This document shows, one piece after another, positions 1-12,092 of a stretch of DNA of 64,000 nt. Under the pieces are notes generated by a model. The model was given only the letters and a program-made list of their open reading frames with translations. It had not been told where the DNA came from and did no database searches. A program made the translations under genes and the position numbers. Positions within the stretch are counted from its first letter, which is position 1; every line of letters begins with the position of its first letter. Source of the stretch: Aquatica leii (Eukaryota > Arthropoda > Insecta > Coleoptera > Lampyridae); the NCBI GenBank assembly GCA_035610365.1, contig CM069436.1, positions 40,617,117 through 40,681,116 on the forward strand. The letters run 5' to 3'.

Positions 1-307
1 ATCACTCATTCATAAACTGTTTTCCGAGTCTTCGCAAACCTTTACAGGTCCTTGGTGGGTCTTCTGCTGACGTCTCGTTTCACAATTCTTACTCGGATTA
101 TGCGGTTTAAAAGATCCATGTAAATACATTCTAATGTATATACGTTCATGGATGTGCACGTATGTATATACTGTGGAGCTGTAATGTACATTACTTGATG
201 GATATTCATCAATGTATGCCGAATGGATAAGTATGTATGACCATTGTATCTCGTGTGCTATGTGGGATTCTATTTACTTGCGGACTATTTTCAATCGCTA
301 ACAAAAA

Positions 308-529
308 CTAGAATTCTGCATCTTCATTTGCTGTATGACGGTTTTCATAATATTTTGCTTTGTATTTGGAGCTACAACTTATTTTAAAGCGTGTTCTTAC
401 GTTCTCAAACGCCGTTGGTCTTGGATGTCTATCAGACTGTCTCAAAGTGTGCACCATGTTTATTAATTCTTTATGCGTAAGATTCATTTTCAAACTGAGC
501 CTTAAACTTAAACTATTAAAGATAAACAC
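308..529 (-). pseudogene. Fragment of a transposase helix-turn-helix (DUF4817-like) domain
   Basis: The minus-strand reading frame contains THKELINMV followed by RHPRPTAFENVRTRF. This resembles the N-terminal HTH module (DUF4817 type) found in mariner-like insect transposases, which typically reads ELxxMV ... RxHPxxxxFxxxxxRF. Only this module is present and no DDE domain follows, so it is either a truncated transposon remnant or a chance resemblance. The assignment rests on motif resemblance alone. Confidence 0.35.
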
Positions 530-2480
530 CAGAATAATACGTATAATAAATTATACGTTAATTTTTCCTGCAAAGTGCCAACGGCAAAATGTGTCAATAT
601 TTATTTTATTCTGTTATTTAGGTTTTAACTTCTCTCCAAGCTTACTGTGATTTAGATAATAATGTGTAATGATATTAAACATTTCAATAGAAATAAAAAC
701 TTTAAACCGCTATACCTCCCTTTGTATTTAATTTAACTTATACAAAAATGATATGATAACAAAGAGAATTTTCATTTAGCAAAATGAAGACATACATTGT
801 GTTGCATTTCGAAAAAAAAAATTTCTAATTTTAGAAAAAATAAATATCTTGTATTTTAAAAACAAAATAGTATCATTCTAGTGCATAAACGCAATCTAAA
901 AAACCAATCATTATGACAAAACCCAAAATTAATATCTCAATTATGTCAGAAGATACAAATGTCTGAAGTAGATCACTTCTTTACATTAAACTCCCTATAG
1001 TTAAAGAACGGTTAAAAAGTACCCAATACAATGAATTTGATCAGAATCAACATGGGTTTTTAAAAATGCCATAATATACAGAGTGTTCTATTAAAAAATG
1101 TAAGTTGTGGTAAAACGTTCTATATGAACACCCTGTATGTATAAAAATAATTTTAAAACGTGCATTTGTGGAACATGTATTGTCTCGTAAATCTGCATTT
1201 AGAAATAAAATGTTAGTGAGGAGCTATCTTCCGTCCTCGCACCGATGGAACACGCGGTATATATTATTAATTTGTTCTTAAAAGTAAATAAAAAGTAAGT
1301 TTATTAATATATATTATAATATAATGTATATTTTAATAAAAAACGGTCATTTGATTTTTATAAAATTTAGTAGCTTCAATTTTCATCTTTTTGTGCGATT
1401 CCTCCAGTTTATTTAATTTTTTTTTTGTTTTTTAAATTTTTGTTGTTGTTTTTTAGTAATTCGTTTTTGTTTTCTTGATTATAAATGCTTAACTCTGTTT
1501 TTCCAAGTTCATTACACTTTTTTTTACTCTCCTATATATTTTCTTCAAGCCAATGTGACAAATAATATCTTGCTTATGTCTTTCTACATAACCTTGACTC
1601 TCCAAATGCCTTGGTTGCAGTAAAAGGCGTATTGTCTACATAGTATAATTTACATCATTGTCTACGTGTAAAAAATCCAAATTGTTTACCTCATCCAAAT
1701 TCATATAAACTATGTAGATTATGTAATCAATACTTATCTTATGTATACACGGTGTGTATAAATTGACTAGAAAGCTACACGCTGCGACGTTTTTCGATCA
1801 CTTTTGAATTAAAAAACTTAATAGTAAAATGTTGTTTCTTGCTCAATACGTTTTCATGAGGTTCTCGAACTTTTTGGTTTATAAATAAGTGTTAGTTCCG
1901 ATATTTGTTGGTAGAGATAGCTGCGATTAAGATTAATAAAGGAATTTTGATACTTTTGTTTCGTTAACAATTTTTTTTTAAATCAAAGTTTGTTTCTAAT
2001 ATTTATTTTTACGAAAAACGAATTTGACAATGTTGTAAAACAAACTTTCTATTCTAATGCGATTTCAACAAATTTGATTTATAAGCATCACCTGTCAAAT
2101 TTTGACATCTATGTATCCAATTCGATTTTCTTGTTTTATTTTTGTATAACCTTCTTTTTTTTCTGGTTTTTTGTGGACCTTAGATAAGTTCTTGCGATTT
2201 TTAGTTTTTGCGTTCTTTGTTGTTTCGTTTACTTATAATAGTTATTACATTCAGTGAATTTGCTGATATGTACTTGATGTACGGTTTCTGTAATGAAAAT
2301 TCTAACGCGGTTGCAAACGACTATTGCATACGTTTTCCAAATTAAAGTCAACCTAAAGAAAATAAATTTCAAAGACTGGCTCAACGACTTTGAGAAACTG
2401 GTTTGCTTATATGAGCTGCCGATATCCAAAACAAAGCAGTAAATAGAAATTTTCTTGGAAAGACCATGTATTTAGTTTTA
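530..2480. other. AT-rich stretch without a recognisable gene
   Basis: Apart from the 57-bp inverted-repeat element listed separately at 1079-1135, I see only A/T-rich sequence with homopolymer runs and short spurious ORFs. Positions 1-307 hold nothing recognisable except ATGTATAT-like low-complexity sequence around 130-235. Confidence 0.5.
1079..1135. repeat. Miniature TA-flanked inverted-repeat element (MITE-like)
   Basis: The sequence begins CAGAGTGTTC and ends GAACACCCTG. That is a 10-bp terminal inverted repeat with one mismatch, flanked by TA on both sides. CAGGGTGTTC-type ends after a TA are typical of Tc1/mariner-derived MITEs. The whole unit is only 57 bp and has no coding capacity. 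Confidence 0.5.
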
Positions 2481-2484
2481 TTAA

Positions 2485-3017
2485 CCTTCCGATTACTATT
2501 AGGGTCTTTTTTGACCCCAAACGTGTTGTTTTTATTGTCTTTTATTAAGTTTTTTTTGCAACTGCCCCAATATTTTTTTAGCTGAGTTTCTTTCAACAAT
2601 GCTTAATAATATATAACAAATTTTTCAATTATTATTTGTTTTGCGACGTAAAAAAAATATTGTTTGGCAGACACAGAACAACACAAAAAGAGGTCGTTGT
2701 AAGATATTATGTTCAAGAGCAAATGACAAAAAATGTTCGGAAACATGTGAAAAGTGCAAACTCTTTGTATGTAAACAACATTGCCAGAAAAAAACTATAA
2801 TAATATGTAATAGTTGTTGTCCTCACTAATTTATGTTTACATTTTATTTTTATATTTTTATTAGTTTATATGAAATCTAATGTTAATTTAAAACATTAAC
2901 AAAGGTTACCATTACAAATTAATCGGTTTTTCTTTACAAAATAAGAAAAAAAAGTTGGGGTTAAATATGACCCCACTTGGTAATCGGCGCCTCAAAAATT
3001 GCTTGGTAATCCGAAGG
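2485..3017 (+). mobile_element. Non-autonomous piggyBac-like element with TTAA target duplications
   Basis: The 533-bp element is flanked by TTAA at 2481-2484 and 3018-3021. Its ends are inverted repeats: the left end reads CCTTCCGATTAC and the right end, reverse complemented, reads CCTTCGGATTAC. Just inside each end lies a GGGTC...GACCCC or GGGGT...GACCCC palindrome. TTAA duplication with CC-starting ends is diagnostic of the piggyBac superfamily. The interior keeps only the Cys-rich C-terminus of a transposase, so this is an internally deleted derivative that would need a transposase in trans. Confidence 0.85.
2641..2829 (+). pseudogene. piggyBac transposase C-terminal Cys-rich (zinc-binding) domain
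   Basis: The 62-codon frame is Lys- and Cys-rich. It contains RGRCKILC, then CSETCEKCKLFVCKQHC, and ends CNSCCPH. This spacing of Cys and His matches the C-terminal cross-brace zinc finger of piggyBac transposases, where the last exon typically reads RCxxC...C..C..P.C..H...C..C. The DDD catalytic domain is absent because the element is internally deleted. The frame lacks its own ATG and begins with TTG, which is expected for a leftover 3' piece. Its position between TTAA-flanked piggyBac ends supports the identification. One extra residue in the first CxxC pair is unusual. Confidence 0.75.
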
Positions 3018-3021
3018 TTAA

Positions 3022-3914
3022 TTGAATTACCCAATATTAAAGATGTAAATTAACAATCCAGACTTTAAAATTTTTTAGCAATGCACACAAGCATGAAATT
3101 TTATGACAAATCATTAAATAATTAGAATACTTTAGTTTTTTCATATACTTATATCTACATCTACTTTATAATTGATTCATAAGGAATAGTATACACGTAA
3201 TAACTTTTTGGAGCGATGAAGTGTCAGTCTATTGCAAATGGGTGTATGAATTTGTCTCTAATTTAAAAAACACGCTCTAGTTGAGCAGATGATGCTGGAA
3301 TTATTTATAATTTTTTGGTTAGTGTAGCAAATTGGAGGTGTTCTATTTCTATTCTATTCTTTTCTATTTTAATAATTTTGAAATAAATTTCTATGAACTA
3401 TCCGGGTCTGTTTGCGTATCGATCAGGTTTATCTAAAACCATATCAATTAAAAAATTTTACATTCAAATCTTTTTTTAGAATCTTTTTCTTTAACTGACA
3501 TGCTTTACAGTTTCACACATTTATAACTTTTCAAGTGATGTTAAAGTATTTTTTCTTAAATTCCGGTTCTATGTCCACAAAAGATACATAAATGTTCTGT
3601 GAGATTTAATTACCAGCAATAAGTGCCAATTCTGAGGTTTATTTCTTTTGTGGCCAGTATTTGTTTAAGCTCCTTGAATAATATTGAACAATTGCTCACG
3701 GTGAACATGGCATTTAATATCATTATTTTCAGTATACGTATCTTTTAACAATTAATTTTTTATTTTGTTTAATATTCAGCAAATTGTATTTCGTCAATTG
3801 TTTAGAAGAAAGTTAGTCTATACGCTATACGCTATAATACAAGGAACATTGTGAGAAAAAAAAAACCCACTTTCAAAACATTTCACTTTAGCAATATATT
3901 AAAGTCTATTAAGA
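3022..3914. other. No recognisable feature
   Basis: This is AT-rich sequence with short ORFs only. No motif, inverted repeat or duplicate of another part of the window was noticed. Confidence 0.5.
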
Positions 3915-4435
3915 AATTTTTAAAATTATTTTCATGTTATACAGGATGTTGTAAAAATTTTAAAAATGCCAAGGTTGCGTTTTTTTAAATAAATCCATCT
4001 GCATATTATTGCATTTTTAGATTATCCGATCAAAATAAGCATGTGTTTTAATAACGTTTATGATATCTAGACCTTAAAGTTTTTTGCATAATTTAAGTTT
4101 TGTCAAAATATAACCTGATTTTTATGTTTGAAATACTTAAGAAGTATCATAATTATGTTAGCGAAATTTACAGTAAAGCGTAACAATAGATGATATTGAT
4201 CCCAATTATAACAAACTTTATATCTTATACAGGGTGTTAAAAGTTAAAACAATCAATTAAAAAATTTAAGTATCTATAACTTAACTAATTTAAATAGAAC
4301 GCCGAACGAATACTTTTTAATTTACTAAAAATGTACTTTTTAATTAGTTATCAAATGGTATTAGAATGTTCTATAGCTAAATTTTCCTGTTTTTACACAA
4401 TACACCAAATAATCGTTTCTGCACTGTTTGTGAAT
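3915..4435 (+). repeat. Dispersed repeat, copy A (pairs with 18680-19151)
   Basis: Landmarks appear in the same order and orientation at 18680-19151: TTATACAGGATGTTGTAAAAA, a stretch ending in AATAACGTT, TTTACAGTAAAGCGTAACAATAGA, TTATACAGGGTGTTAAAA, and an AATAATCGTTTCTGCACT end. The copies differ by many substitutions, so the repeat is old. The TATACAGGGTGTT motif suggests derivation from a mariner-type element. No coding sequence is preserved. Confidence 0.7.
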
Positions 4436-6021
4436 ACTTAAGAATTGTGAGAAAATAAAGTTAAATTCAAAAATAAACAATTAAGTTACCTATTTACATA
4501 AAACTTACATTCAATCACCATATGCAGTTAGCAAGTGTTTCCAGTTTAAAAAATTGCTGTTAACGACATATAAAAACGGTTTTTTCATTTTCGTGAGTAC
4601 TATTACAATGTAAAAGAAAATTTATGCTATGACTGAAAAAGCAATTTTTTTAAATTTACTTCCAAATGGTATCGTAATTGATAATCGAACTTACTACTCG
4701 AAACCAACCTCTGACTACCGAGTAATCAAAAAGAAGTTATTCGATCGTAGTTGGAAACAAATAAAATTTTTACAACTGGAACGCAAAAAGCAGAATTGTT
4801 AATTGTAAAAAATATTAATGGTTTCGTAGATGAAATGAATTTCTTCTTCTTTTTGGAGAAATAAAAAATCATCTATTACATAAAAAATGCATATAGTAAC
4901 GGATGACGTTTCAAGTGTATTAAAACGCTTTTTCTAATTAATTATCAAATAACAAAACATTAAATTTTAAATTGATTTTATTATATAAAAAATCTAAACA
5001 AATAAAATAGCAGTTAAACATTACTTAACAGTATCGGTGCAATACTAAAATAAAAAATTGGAAAAGCTTTTATATGTACATATAAGTATTTCAGTACATA
5101 TGTGAAGACAATGTACATCAATGCATAATGTATTTGCGTTAATGCCGTTAATGACTTTATTAGCAAAAATAAAGAATATTTTTTTAAATTATGCAATTAA
5201 CAAAGTACAAAGCAACTGAATGTGTTTGACTAAATAATATTTTAAAATATTGTTTTGGGAAATATTTTTTTCTAAAATTTGTTACATACGTATGTATTTA
5301 AACAACAATAAAGTATACAAATACAAATTTGTAAATAAAAATCCACCTGTTTTTATTATATTTACAATTCAACAGTAAAAACATACATAAAAAGGTGTCA
5401 ACGTAGCTGACAACTTTAAAGTGGTTTTTTGTGTCACAGGATTTATTTTGTACCATTTAAATTTACATCGACAAAAAAATTCAATTGCATTATATTTCAA
5501 CAAAAAAAAATCCTGAATTGTGTTCAGTGACGGTTGTGCTGGGAATAACTTCTTATGTTGATGCTATTCAGAAAATTTTATTTTTTATGTATTTTACTGT
5601 TTTACAAAATTTTAAACTTAAGTTTTATGTTTTACGAATACTAATACTGCCGAATTAATATTAGTATCTCAATACATGTTTAGAATAAAGTCTAAATAAC
5701 GTTGTATACCAGAAAAAGTATTAAATAAACGTTACAAATGTACATAAATTGTATACAAAATCTACATTAGCAAAAACGAGTACTAAAACATTTTTTTAAC
5801 GTAATTTCATATTTTTTTACGTTGTTGTCTATAAAAAAAATTATATTATTTCAATTTAACATATTTTCTGGTAACTTTGAACTACTATTGGAGCAAAGTC
5901 CTGACCCTTTAACATTTGATATCTCGTAAACTGAGAAACCAAGTTTTAAAAAGATGTTACTATTATTATTTATTATTGCTTTCAATTTTTTGGGGAAGCT
6001 AGTTTTGAGATTTGGAAAAAA
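4436..6021. other. No recognisable feature
   Basis: This is AT-rich sequence. The short ORFs have no recognisable motif, and no inverted or direct repeat was identified. Confidence 0.45.
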
Positions 6022-6157
6022 ATATCAAAAAACTTTAAACATTTTTTGAAAAATTTTTAACATTTCAATAATTATTTTTAATTTAAAATAAAATATCAAA
6101 AAACTTTAAACAATTTTTGAAAAATTTTTAACATTTCAATAATTATTTTTAATTTAG
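6022..6157 (+). repeat. Two-copy 71-bp tandem repeat
   Basis: The unit starting ATATCAAAAAACTTTAAACA at 6022 recurs at 6093 with almost no change, and the second copy is slightly shorter. The near-identity suggests a recent slippage or unequal-exchange event. Confidence 0.85.
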
Positions 6158-6450
6158 TCACAAATGGAAAACGTACACTCATATAAAATAATTAGACAAC
6201 TGGATTCTCCGATGCTAAGTTACACTGTTTAAGTAGTATTTATTCGGCGTGTTGTGTTATATTATTTATTGCTTCTTCTTATTATGCAACAATATAAATT
6301 TTTTAAATTAGTAGTTTGTAGATTAAGTAAACAAGGAATAACATTTACATTACTTTTATAGTATTGGAATACATTATTTTAAATAAAATCCAAAAATCTT
6401 ATACTCATAGACAACGTTACTTTTGAAAAGTAAAAATATTATTTGTGATC
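6158..6450 (-). repeat. Inverted, diverged partial copy of the 9.7-12.1 kb duplicated unit
   Basis: On the minus strand this stretch reads through the same landmarks as the unit at 9727: an AATAATGTATTCCAATAC motif, AAACAGTGTAA, and CATATGAGTGTACG close to CATATGAGTGTACATT. It is shorter and diverged, so it is an older relative in opposite orientation. Confidence 0.55.
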
Positions 6451-7337
6451 TATACATAAATAATAAAAATTACAAAAAACTTTTTTTGTAACGATTACGT
6501 ATCGATTGAATTAGTTTTACAATTAGGTCTTGTTCAATAATATCCCAACAATCGTAAACTGTCGTCATCAATTCCTAGGCGTTAGCTGGTTGAAAATGGT
6601 CATATTTATAAATTCTTTTTGTCGTTTAGTCAGGATTCTTTGGGCACTACGGTAAAAAACCAATATTATTTTAACCAAACGATTTAGTAACAACGCGTGT
6701 TTTGTAAATTAATGCATTATCCTATAACAGTAAGAAAAGCGTACTTTAGAATTTATAAGTGAAATACGATGCCAGAGCCATCTTATTGTATAAATTTACT
6801 ACGTGTGAATAACAGTATGTAAATGTCTATAGAGATGGAGACAAAGAAAACAAACAAAGAAGTTGAAATTAGGTTTAAACGTCTCCATCTCTATATCCAT
6901 TTACATACTTTAGCATTTATGTTTCATTATTAAATGTGCATTAAATAATAATAATTTTTTGCATACAATACCTTTACAGTACGATGCATTACATTATCCA
7001 GTATGTGAAAAAAACTGTGAAAAATGTTATCTTCTAATAATCCTTTAAGTGTTAACTCTAAATCTCCTACTTTTCGTAATAGTTTGCAACTATTGCAATT
7101 TATAGCTACAGCGTTGAGGTCGGTATGCTTTTAGAAGACTCATGATACTTTTGAAAAATCACAAAATTAATTTAATTATTTTAAACATTTACGGTTGATT
7201 TTAAAATTTTCTAATTGACGTGCAGTTTGTCTAACACTTGACCTCCGTTGTAAGTCTTACTGCGCGATACTGTATGTCATATGAGACATACAATTGCACA
7301 AATAGACTAAATAAAAAATGGGCAATCCAAATAGATT
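6451..7337. other. No gene; contains one hairpin
   Basis: Nothing coding is recognisable here. The only structure seen is the inverted repeat at 6815-6908, listed separately. Confidence 0.5.
6815..6908. repeat. Near-perfect inverted repeat (28-bp arms)
   Basis: The left arm at 6815-6842 starts GTATGTAAATG and includes AGAGATGGAGAC. The right arm at 6881-6908 is its reverse complement with a couple of mismatches, and the spacer is 38 bp. This may be a MITE end pair or a foldback element. No clear target duplication was found. Confidence 0.7.
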
Positions 7338-8512
7338 ATCTTCTTCTTCTTATAGTTCCATCTCCTACTAGATGTTGCCAACTATCAATGTTATCTCTAC
7401 CTTGGACACTGCACATCAAAATAGAAATTTTATGCTTTTTTCGTATTATTGGCGTAAGTTTTTTTTGTCGTCTACCAGCAGTTCTTTTCCTTTCAATTTT
7501 ACCTTGAATAATCAACTGTGGTATCTAGTATTTTCCATTTCTCATTACGTTTCCAAATATTTTAATGATTTTTATAATTTTAGACTCTTTGATCATTTGT
7601 TGTAGTACTGTTTTGTTTCGTACTATGTCAGCCTAAGAAACTTTAAGTAAACGTCCATATATCCATATTTCAAATGCGTTGATTTTGTTCGTTGTTGCTT
7701 GTGTCAATATCTATGCTTCTGCTTCGTATAAAAAACAGGGACTATTCTCGTGCGTAATCAAGAATCAAAATCTCTGCATCATATAAGTGTCTTCATTATT
7801 GTAAAGACAGTCCTTGTTTGTTCCACTGAATTTAATTTCTGCATTATTATCCTAGTTTTTCCGTTTAGTAAACAACCTAGATATTTGCATTTTGTTGCCT
7901 GTTTTAGTTGTTCATTTCCTATTGTAATGTTTGTTGGATGTGTTGGTTTTTAATTTATTCTTATTGATGTTTAGTCCTAACTTCTTAGTTGTATGATATA
8001 CATGATTAATTTGTGGCTGTGTGCTAAAAGCACTTACCGTCCGCGTACTGTAAATTATTTATCAGTATATATTGAACAAAAGCTGAGACACACATTTCAG
8101 TTGTACTCCTTTAAGAATTTTTAGTTGGTCTGTAGTCTTTTCGTAAATCGAAATAGTAGCCGTTTGTTGCCAGTAATTATTTTTAGAGGTTTTAATAATT
8201 TGTTCTGCTTTTAAACATGCGTGTTCGTCTACATTCAGATTCTTGCATCTTTTTACGGGTACTTGCATGCCGAAAATTGATTTTCTGGTTCTTAAGCCGT
8301 TTTGAAATCCAAATTTCAAATCGCTTTATTGGTTTCTTGCATTTTCTATAAATTTGCTGATGTATTATTTTAAGAAATATTTTTAACAGGTGACTTATTA
8401 AGCTTATGGTTCTATAGTTGCTACAGTTTTTGGGTTGTTTACTTTTAGTAACATTTTGAATGTAGATGTATTTCTGTGGTATTTCTACCGCTTCATAAAT
8501 GTCGTGGAACAT
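7338..8512 (-). mobile_element. Decayed non-LTR retrotransposon (RT domain to 3' tail)
   Basis: The minus strand reads as the reverse-transcriptase half of an endonuclease-RT LINE. It contains CSNYRTISLISHLLKIFLK, then IHQQIYRKC. In another frame it continues with FGFQNGLRTRKSIF, TATISIYEKTTDQLKILKGV, and a decayed YAD box at about 8040 where a glycine codon replaces the second D. Further on come FEMWIYGRL-, FGNVMRNGKY- and KIERKRTAGRRQKK-like blocks, and a tail of AGAAGAAGAAG at the 3' end near 7338. These blocks, in this order, match RTE/L1-like insect endonuclease-RT elements. There are many frameshifts and stops, and the endonuclease half is missing. Confidence 0.8.
8062..8512 (-). pseudogene. 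LINE reverse transcriptase fragments
   Basis: Two overlapping frames (8192-8512 and 8062-8319) jointly cover RT fingers and palm motifs. The first has NYRTISLISHLLKIFLK, matching the NYRPISL...K.....R..RI motif. The second carries the FGF.NG.GTRDA block and the segment before the catalytic box, ending VQLKCVSQLLFNIY, a damaged G.QGC.LSPLLFNIY. The frame change at about 8310 is a frameshift. The protein would have primed cDNA synthesis during retrotransposition, but this copy is dead. Confidence 0.8.
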
Positions 8513-8885
8513 ATTTGTTCTATCCTTATTATTTCTATATTGTTTCTATGCCTGTTTTATCTAACGTTTTCATTATTTCTGTACTCAGTTTGCCTAATCT
8601 GAATGCTTTTTCTTTTTTTGCCATCACATAGATAGTATGGTTATCATATATCTATTATAATTATAACCAGAAAAGTTTCTAATACAAATTAAAGTTTTTT
8701 TACAAATACAAAAAAATTGTATTAGTTATATATTTCTTTATTTATATTTAGTTAATTATACATCAAATGCGTTATTACAGGGATTACGCCCGGAGAGCAA
8801 CGTGATACAGTAAGAGAGCTTTTGACCTAAGGAATGCATGTTTCTCAATGACCATAATTATTCAGTAATGCTAGTAGTGCATACT
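8513..8885. other. Upstream part of decayed LINE or unassigned
   Basis: About 100 bases beyond 8512 may still belong to the LINE. The rest is AT-rich with nothing recognisable. Confidence 0.4.
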
Positions 8886-9056
8886 AATGCCCCGTTGCAT
8901 AAAGCAAAGGTAACTATGCGGTTAGCTGATGCCGTTGTTAATAACGTCATTGGTCGTCAAGTACGTGTGATTTTGTACTTCACGACGAATACCGATATGA
9001 AGACGTAGTTAACTACCTCGTCAAAGTTAACAACGCTTTATGAAACCGGGTTTAAA
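8886..9056. repeat. Candidate MITE with imperfect inverted ends
   Basis: The left end reads CCCCGTTGCATAAAGC. The right end, reverse complemented, reads AACCCGGTTTCATAAAGC, and both continue into GTTAAC-like segments. The higher G+C than the flanks and the paired ends suggest a short non-autonomous DNA transposon. The target duplication is unclear. Confidence 0.45.
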
Positions 9057-9726
9057 TTTAATTTATTACTTTATATAATATGAAAACTAAAACTGAACAA
9101 TTATTTTTATGTTTTTATTTTATAAAATTTACAAGTTTATCTAGTAGTCTATACCAATAAATAATTCGACGGGAACATTTCATTTCTCAGAATTAATTTT
9201 ACAATCATAATGAATGTCTAAGAATTATACTCAACTATGAAGAAATGAAAATACTCAAAATAAAAAGGAGAAATTTTTATCGAATCTATGCAAAAATATA
9301 AAGAAATATATTATCGGTTCTGAGTGTAAAAAATAAAACTATAAGGTGCCTTTATAGAAAAATAACACTCTCATTAACATTTTCATTGTAAAAGTAACAA
9401 AAAAAGTAAATTGTATTTTGTTTGTGACGATATTAATCATTCGTTAACACTTTTAAATAATTTTCTACATTTGCAACTGAATTGGAACTGCGTACTTTAG
9501 TTTTTCAAATTGCATTATAATTTTTTTAAATATTTTAATTCCTTATTTGTTGTTATATGCTATTTTTTGGTTAATTATTGTGACATTTAATATAAAAATT
9601 ATTCTTAAAATATTAGTAGTATGCACTAAACAAAAGTGGTAAATGGTAATTATCCAATAGGTAACAGACAATACTTTTATTGTTCAAAATTAATAACTTT
9701 TTGTTCTATAAGGTTTGTAAAAAATT
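9057..9726. other. No recognisable feature
   Basis: This is AT-rich DNA lacking motifs, repeats or coding similarity that I can identify. Confidence 0.5.
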
Positions 9727-10889
9727 GTAGATTTTACTTATAAATAATGTATTCCAATACTTTAAAAGTTAATTTTAATTACTAAAATGTTACTGTTTTA
9801 TTGTAAGGTATTTTTTTAGCATACATAATTTTAATTTAAAAAATATAATATTTTTGCATAATAAAACGTTCCTAAAAAATAAAACTTTGCCAGTGCATAT
9901 ATTTTCGCTATGTTAGTTTTGAAATAAAAAAAACAATAAATAGCTATTTAGCGAGAACAATATACACATCGCTAGATATAAAAACATAACCGCAAATAAA
10001 TACAAGGTTAAAGGTGATGTACTCAAACAGTGTAAATTAGCACTGGAAAAATCTCATGTTCTATTTTTTTCCATATGAGTGTACATTATTTAAAAATTAA
10101 AAAAATATATATTTTATGCATTAAAAATCTATTATTGAATATAAATGTTTACAATATTTTAGAAATGTTTTGTTGCATTTAATAATAAATATCGATTTAT
10201 TTATTTTTTATACAAACTAGTGTTGATTCGTCGACATTTTTTTTTATCGACGTAGCAAACGCGTTAGTTATTAATTACTATTACTTACACTACTTCATTT
10301 GGCTATGAACACGTGAATTTTATTTAGGCGTATTTAGATGAGCTGATCTCATATGTTAACTCCATTATTGATTATAAATTTATTGTATGTAAATTCACTT
10401 TTTATGTAATTTTGTAAATATATTTTTTACACAAATATTTTAAATGTATCGTATCGAGTCAATACAGTAAGTAGTTTTTATCTTTTATTTAAGTAATTTT
10501 TATCGATGTTACACTATAAAAGACTTGGAATGCATTACATAATTTATTTTTTTAAGCCTATTATATCTTAGTTTGAAATCCATTGAACCTCAACCTTGTT
10601 TGTCGTCCGTCTCGTACGCCTTTATTTAATAATTAAACTTGAATATTTTTTTAAACTAAGATAATTATGTTAGTGTTTTTTTTCACCATTTTAGAAAGCA
10701 ATTCAAACGTCCCGACTGGTCTTTTCTTAGCAGTAACTTCTCAGTTAGATACATATCCGCCTCCTTACTTGCTTTTAAAAACAGACTACTTTAAATTGAA
10801 TTGGGTTTGTTGCTATTTTACTAAATGTTTTATGGTTTTAACTAATCACTATAGTCAGTATTTTGATGACTGAAAAAATGTTGAACGTC
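9727..10889 (+). repeat. Tandem segmental duplication, unit 1 (1163 bp)
   Basis: This unit starts GTAGATTTTACTTATAAATA and ends TGTTGAACGTC, directly abutting unit 2. It contains a GTCGAC...ATCGAC spaced motif at about 10230 and a 68-codon ORF at 10667-10873 without recognisable domains. A related, diverged, inverted copy lies at 6158-6450, which indicates that the unit includes a dispersed repeat. Confidence 0.85.
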
Positions 10890-12092
10890 GTAGATTTTAC
10901 TTATAAATAATGTATTCCAATACTTTAAAAGTTAATTTTAATTACTAAAATGTTACTGTTTTATTGTAAGGTATTTTTTTAGCATACAGAATTTTAATTT
11001 AAAAAATATAATATTTTTGCATAATTAAACGTTCCTAAAAAATAAAACTTTGCTAGTGCATATATTTTTGCTATGTTAGTTTTAAAATAAAGAAGAAAAA
11101 AAATAAATAACTATTTAGCGAGAACAATATACACATCGCTAGGTATAAAAACATAACCGCAAATAAATACAAGGTTAAAGGTGATGTACTCAAACAGTGT
11201 AAATTAGCACTGGAAAAATCTCATGTTCTATTTTTTTCCATATGAGTGTACATTATTTAAAAAATTTAAAAAACATTATTTTATGCATTAAAAATCTCTT
11301 ATTGAATTTTAATGTTTACAAAATTTTAGAAAAGTTTTGTTGCATTGAATAATAAATACCGATTTATTTATTTTTTATACAAACTAGTGTTGAGTCGTCG
11401 ACATTTTTTTTATCGACGTAACAAACGCGTTAGTTATTAATTACTATTACTTACACTACTCCATTTTGATACGAAGAAGTGAATTTTATTTAAGCGTATT
11501 TAGATGAGCTGATCTCATATGTTAACTGCATTATTGATTCTAAATTTATTATATATAAATTCACTTTTTATGTAATTTTGTAAATATATTTTTTACGCAA
11601 ATATTTTAAATGTATCGTATCGAGTGAATACAGTAAGTAGTTTTTATCTTTTATTTAAGTAATTTTTATCGAGGTTACACTATAAAAGACTTGGAATGTA
11701 TTACATAAATTATTTTTCTAAGCCTATTATATCTTAGTTTAAAATCCATTGAACCTATCTTCATCCGTATTTAAGTTGAGAAACATAATTTGCTCAACCT
11801 TGTTTGTCGTCCGTATTGTACGCCTTTGGTTAATAATTAAACTTGAATATTTTTTTAAACTGAGATAATTATGTTAGTGTTTTTTTCACCATTTTAGAAA
11901 GCAATTCAAACGTCCCGACTGGTCTTTTCTTAACAGTAACTTGTCAGTTAGATACATATCCGCCTCCTTACTTGCTTTTAAAAACAGACTACTTTAAATT
12001 GAATTGGGTTTGTTGCTATTTTACTAAATGTTTTATGGTTTTAACTAATCACTATAGTCAGTATTTTGATGACTGAAAAAATGTTGAACGTC
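10890..12092 (+). repeat. Tandem segmental duplication, unit 2 (1203 bp)
   Basis: This is a direct, adjacent copy of 9727-10889 with scattered substitutions, roughly 5% by eye. It has an extra segment of about 40 bp near 11757-11795 (starting TCTTCATCCG) that unit 1 lacks. The shared end TGTTGAACGTCGTA marks the crossover point of the duplication. The 68-codon ORF of unit 1 is shifted here by a one-base change in a T run, which argues against it being a real gene. Confidence 0.85.

Noticed and set aside
7238..7953. Plus-strand ORFs of 67-89 codons
   Set aside because: They are the antisense of the decayed LINE, whose conserved blocks read on the minus strand.
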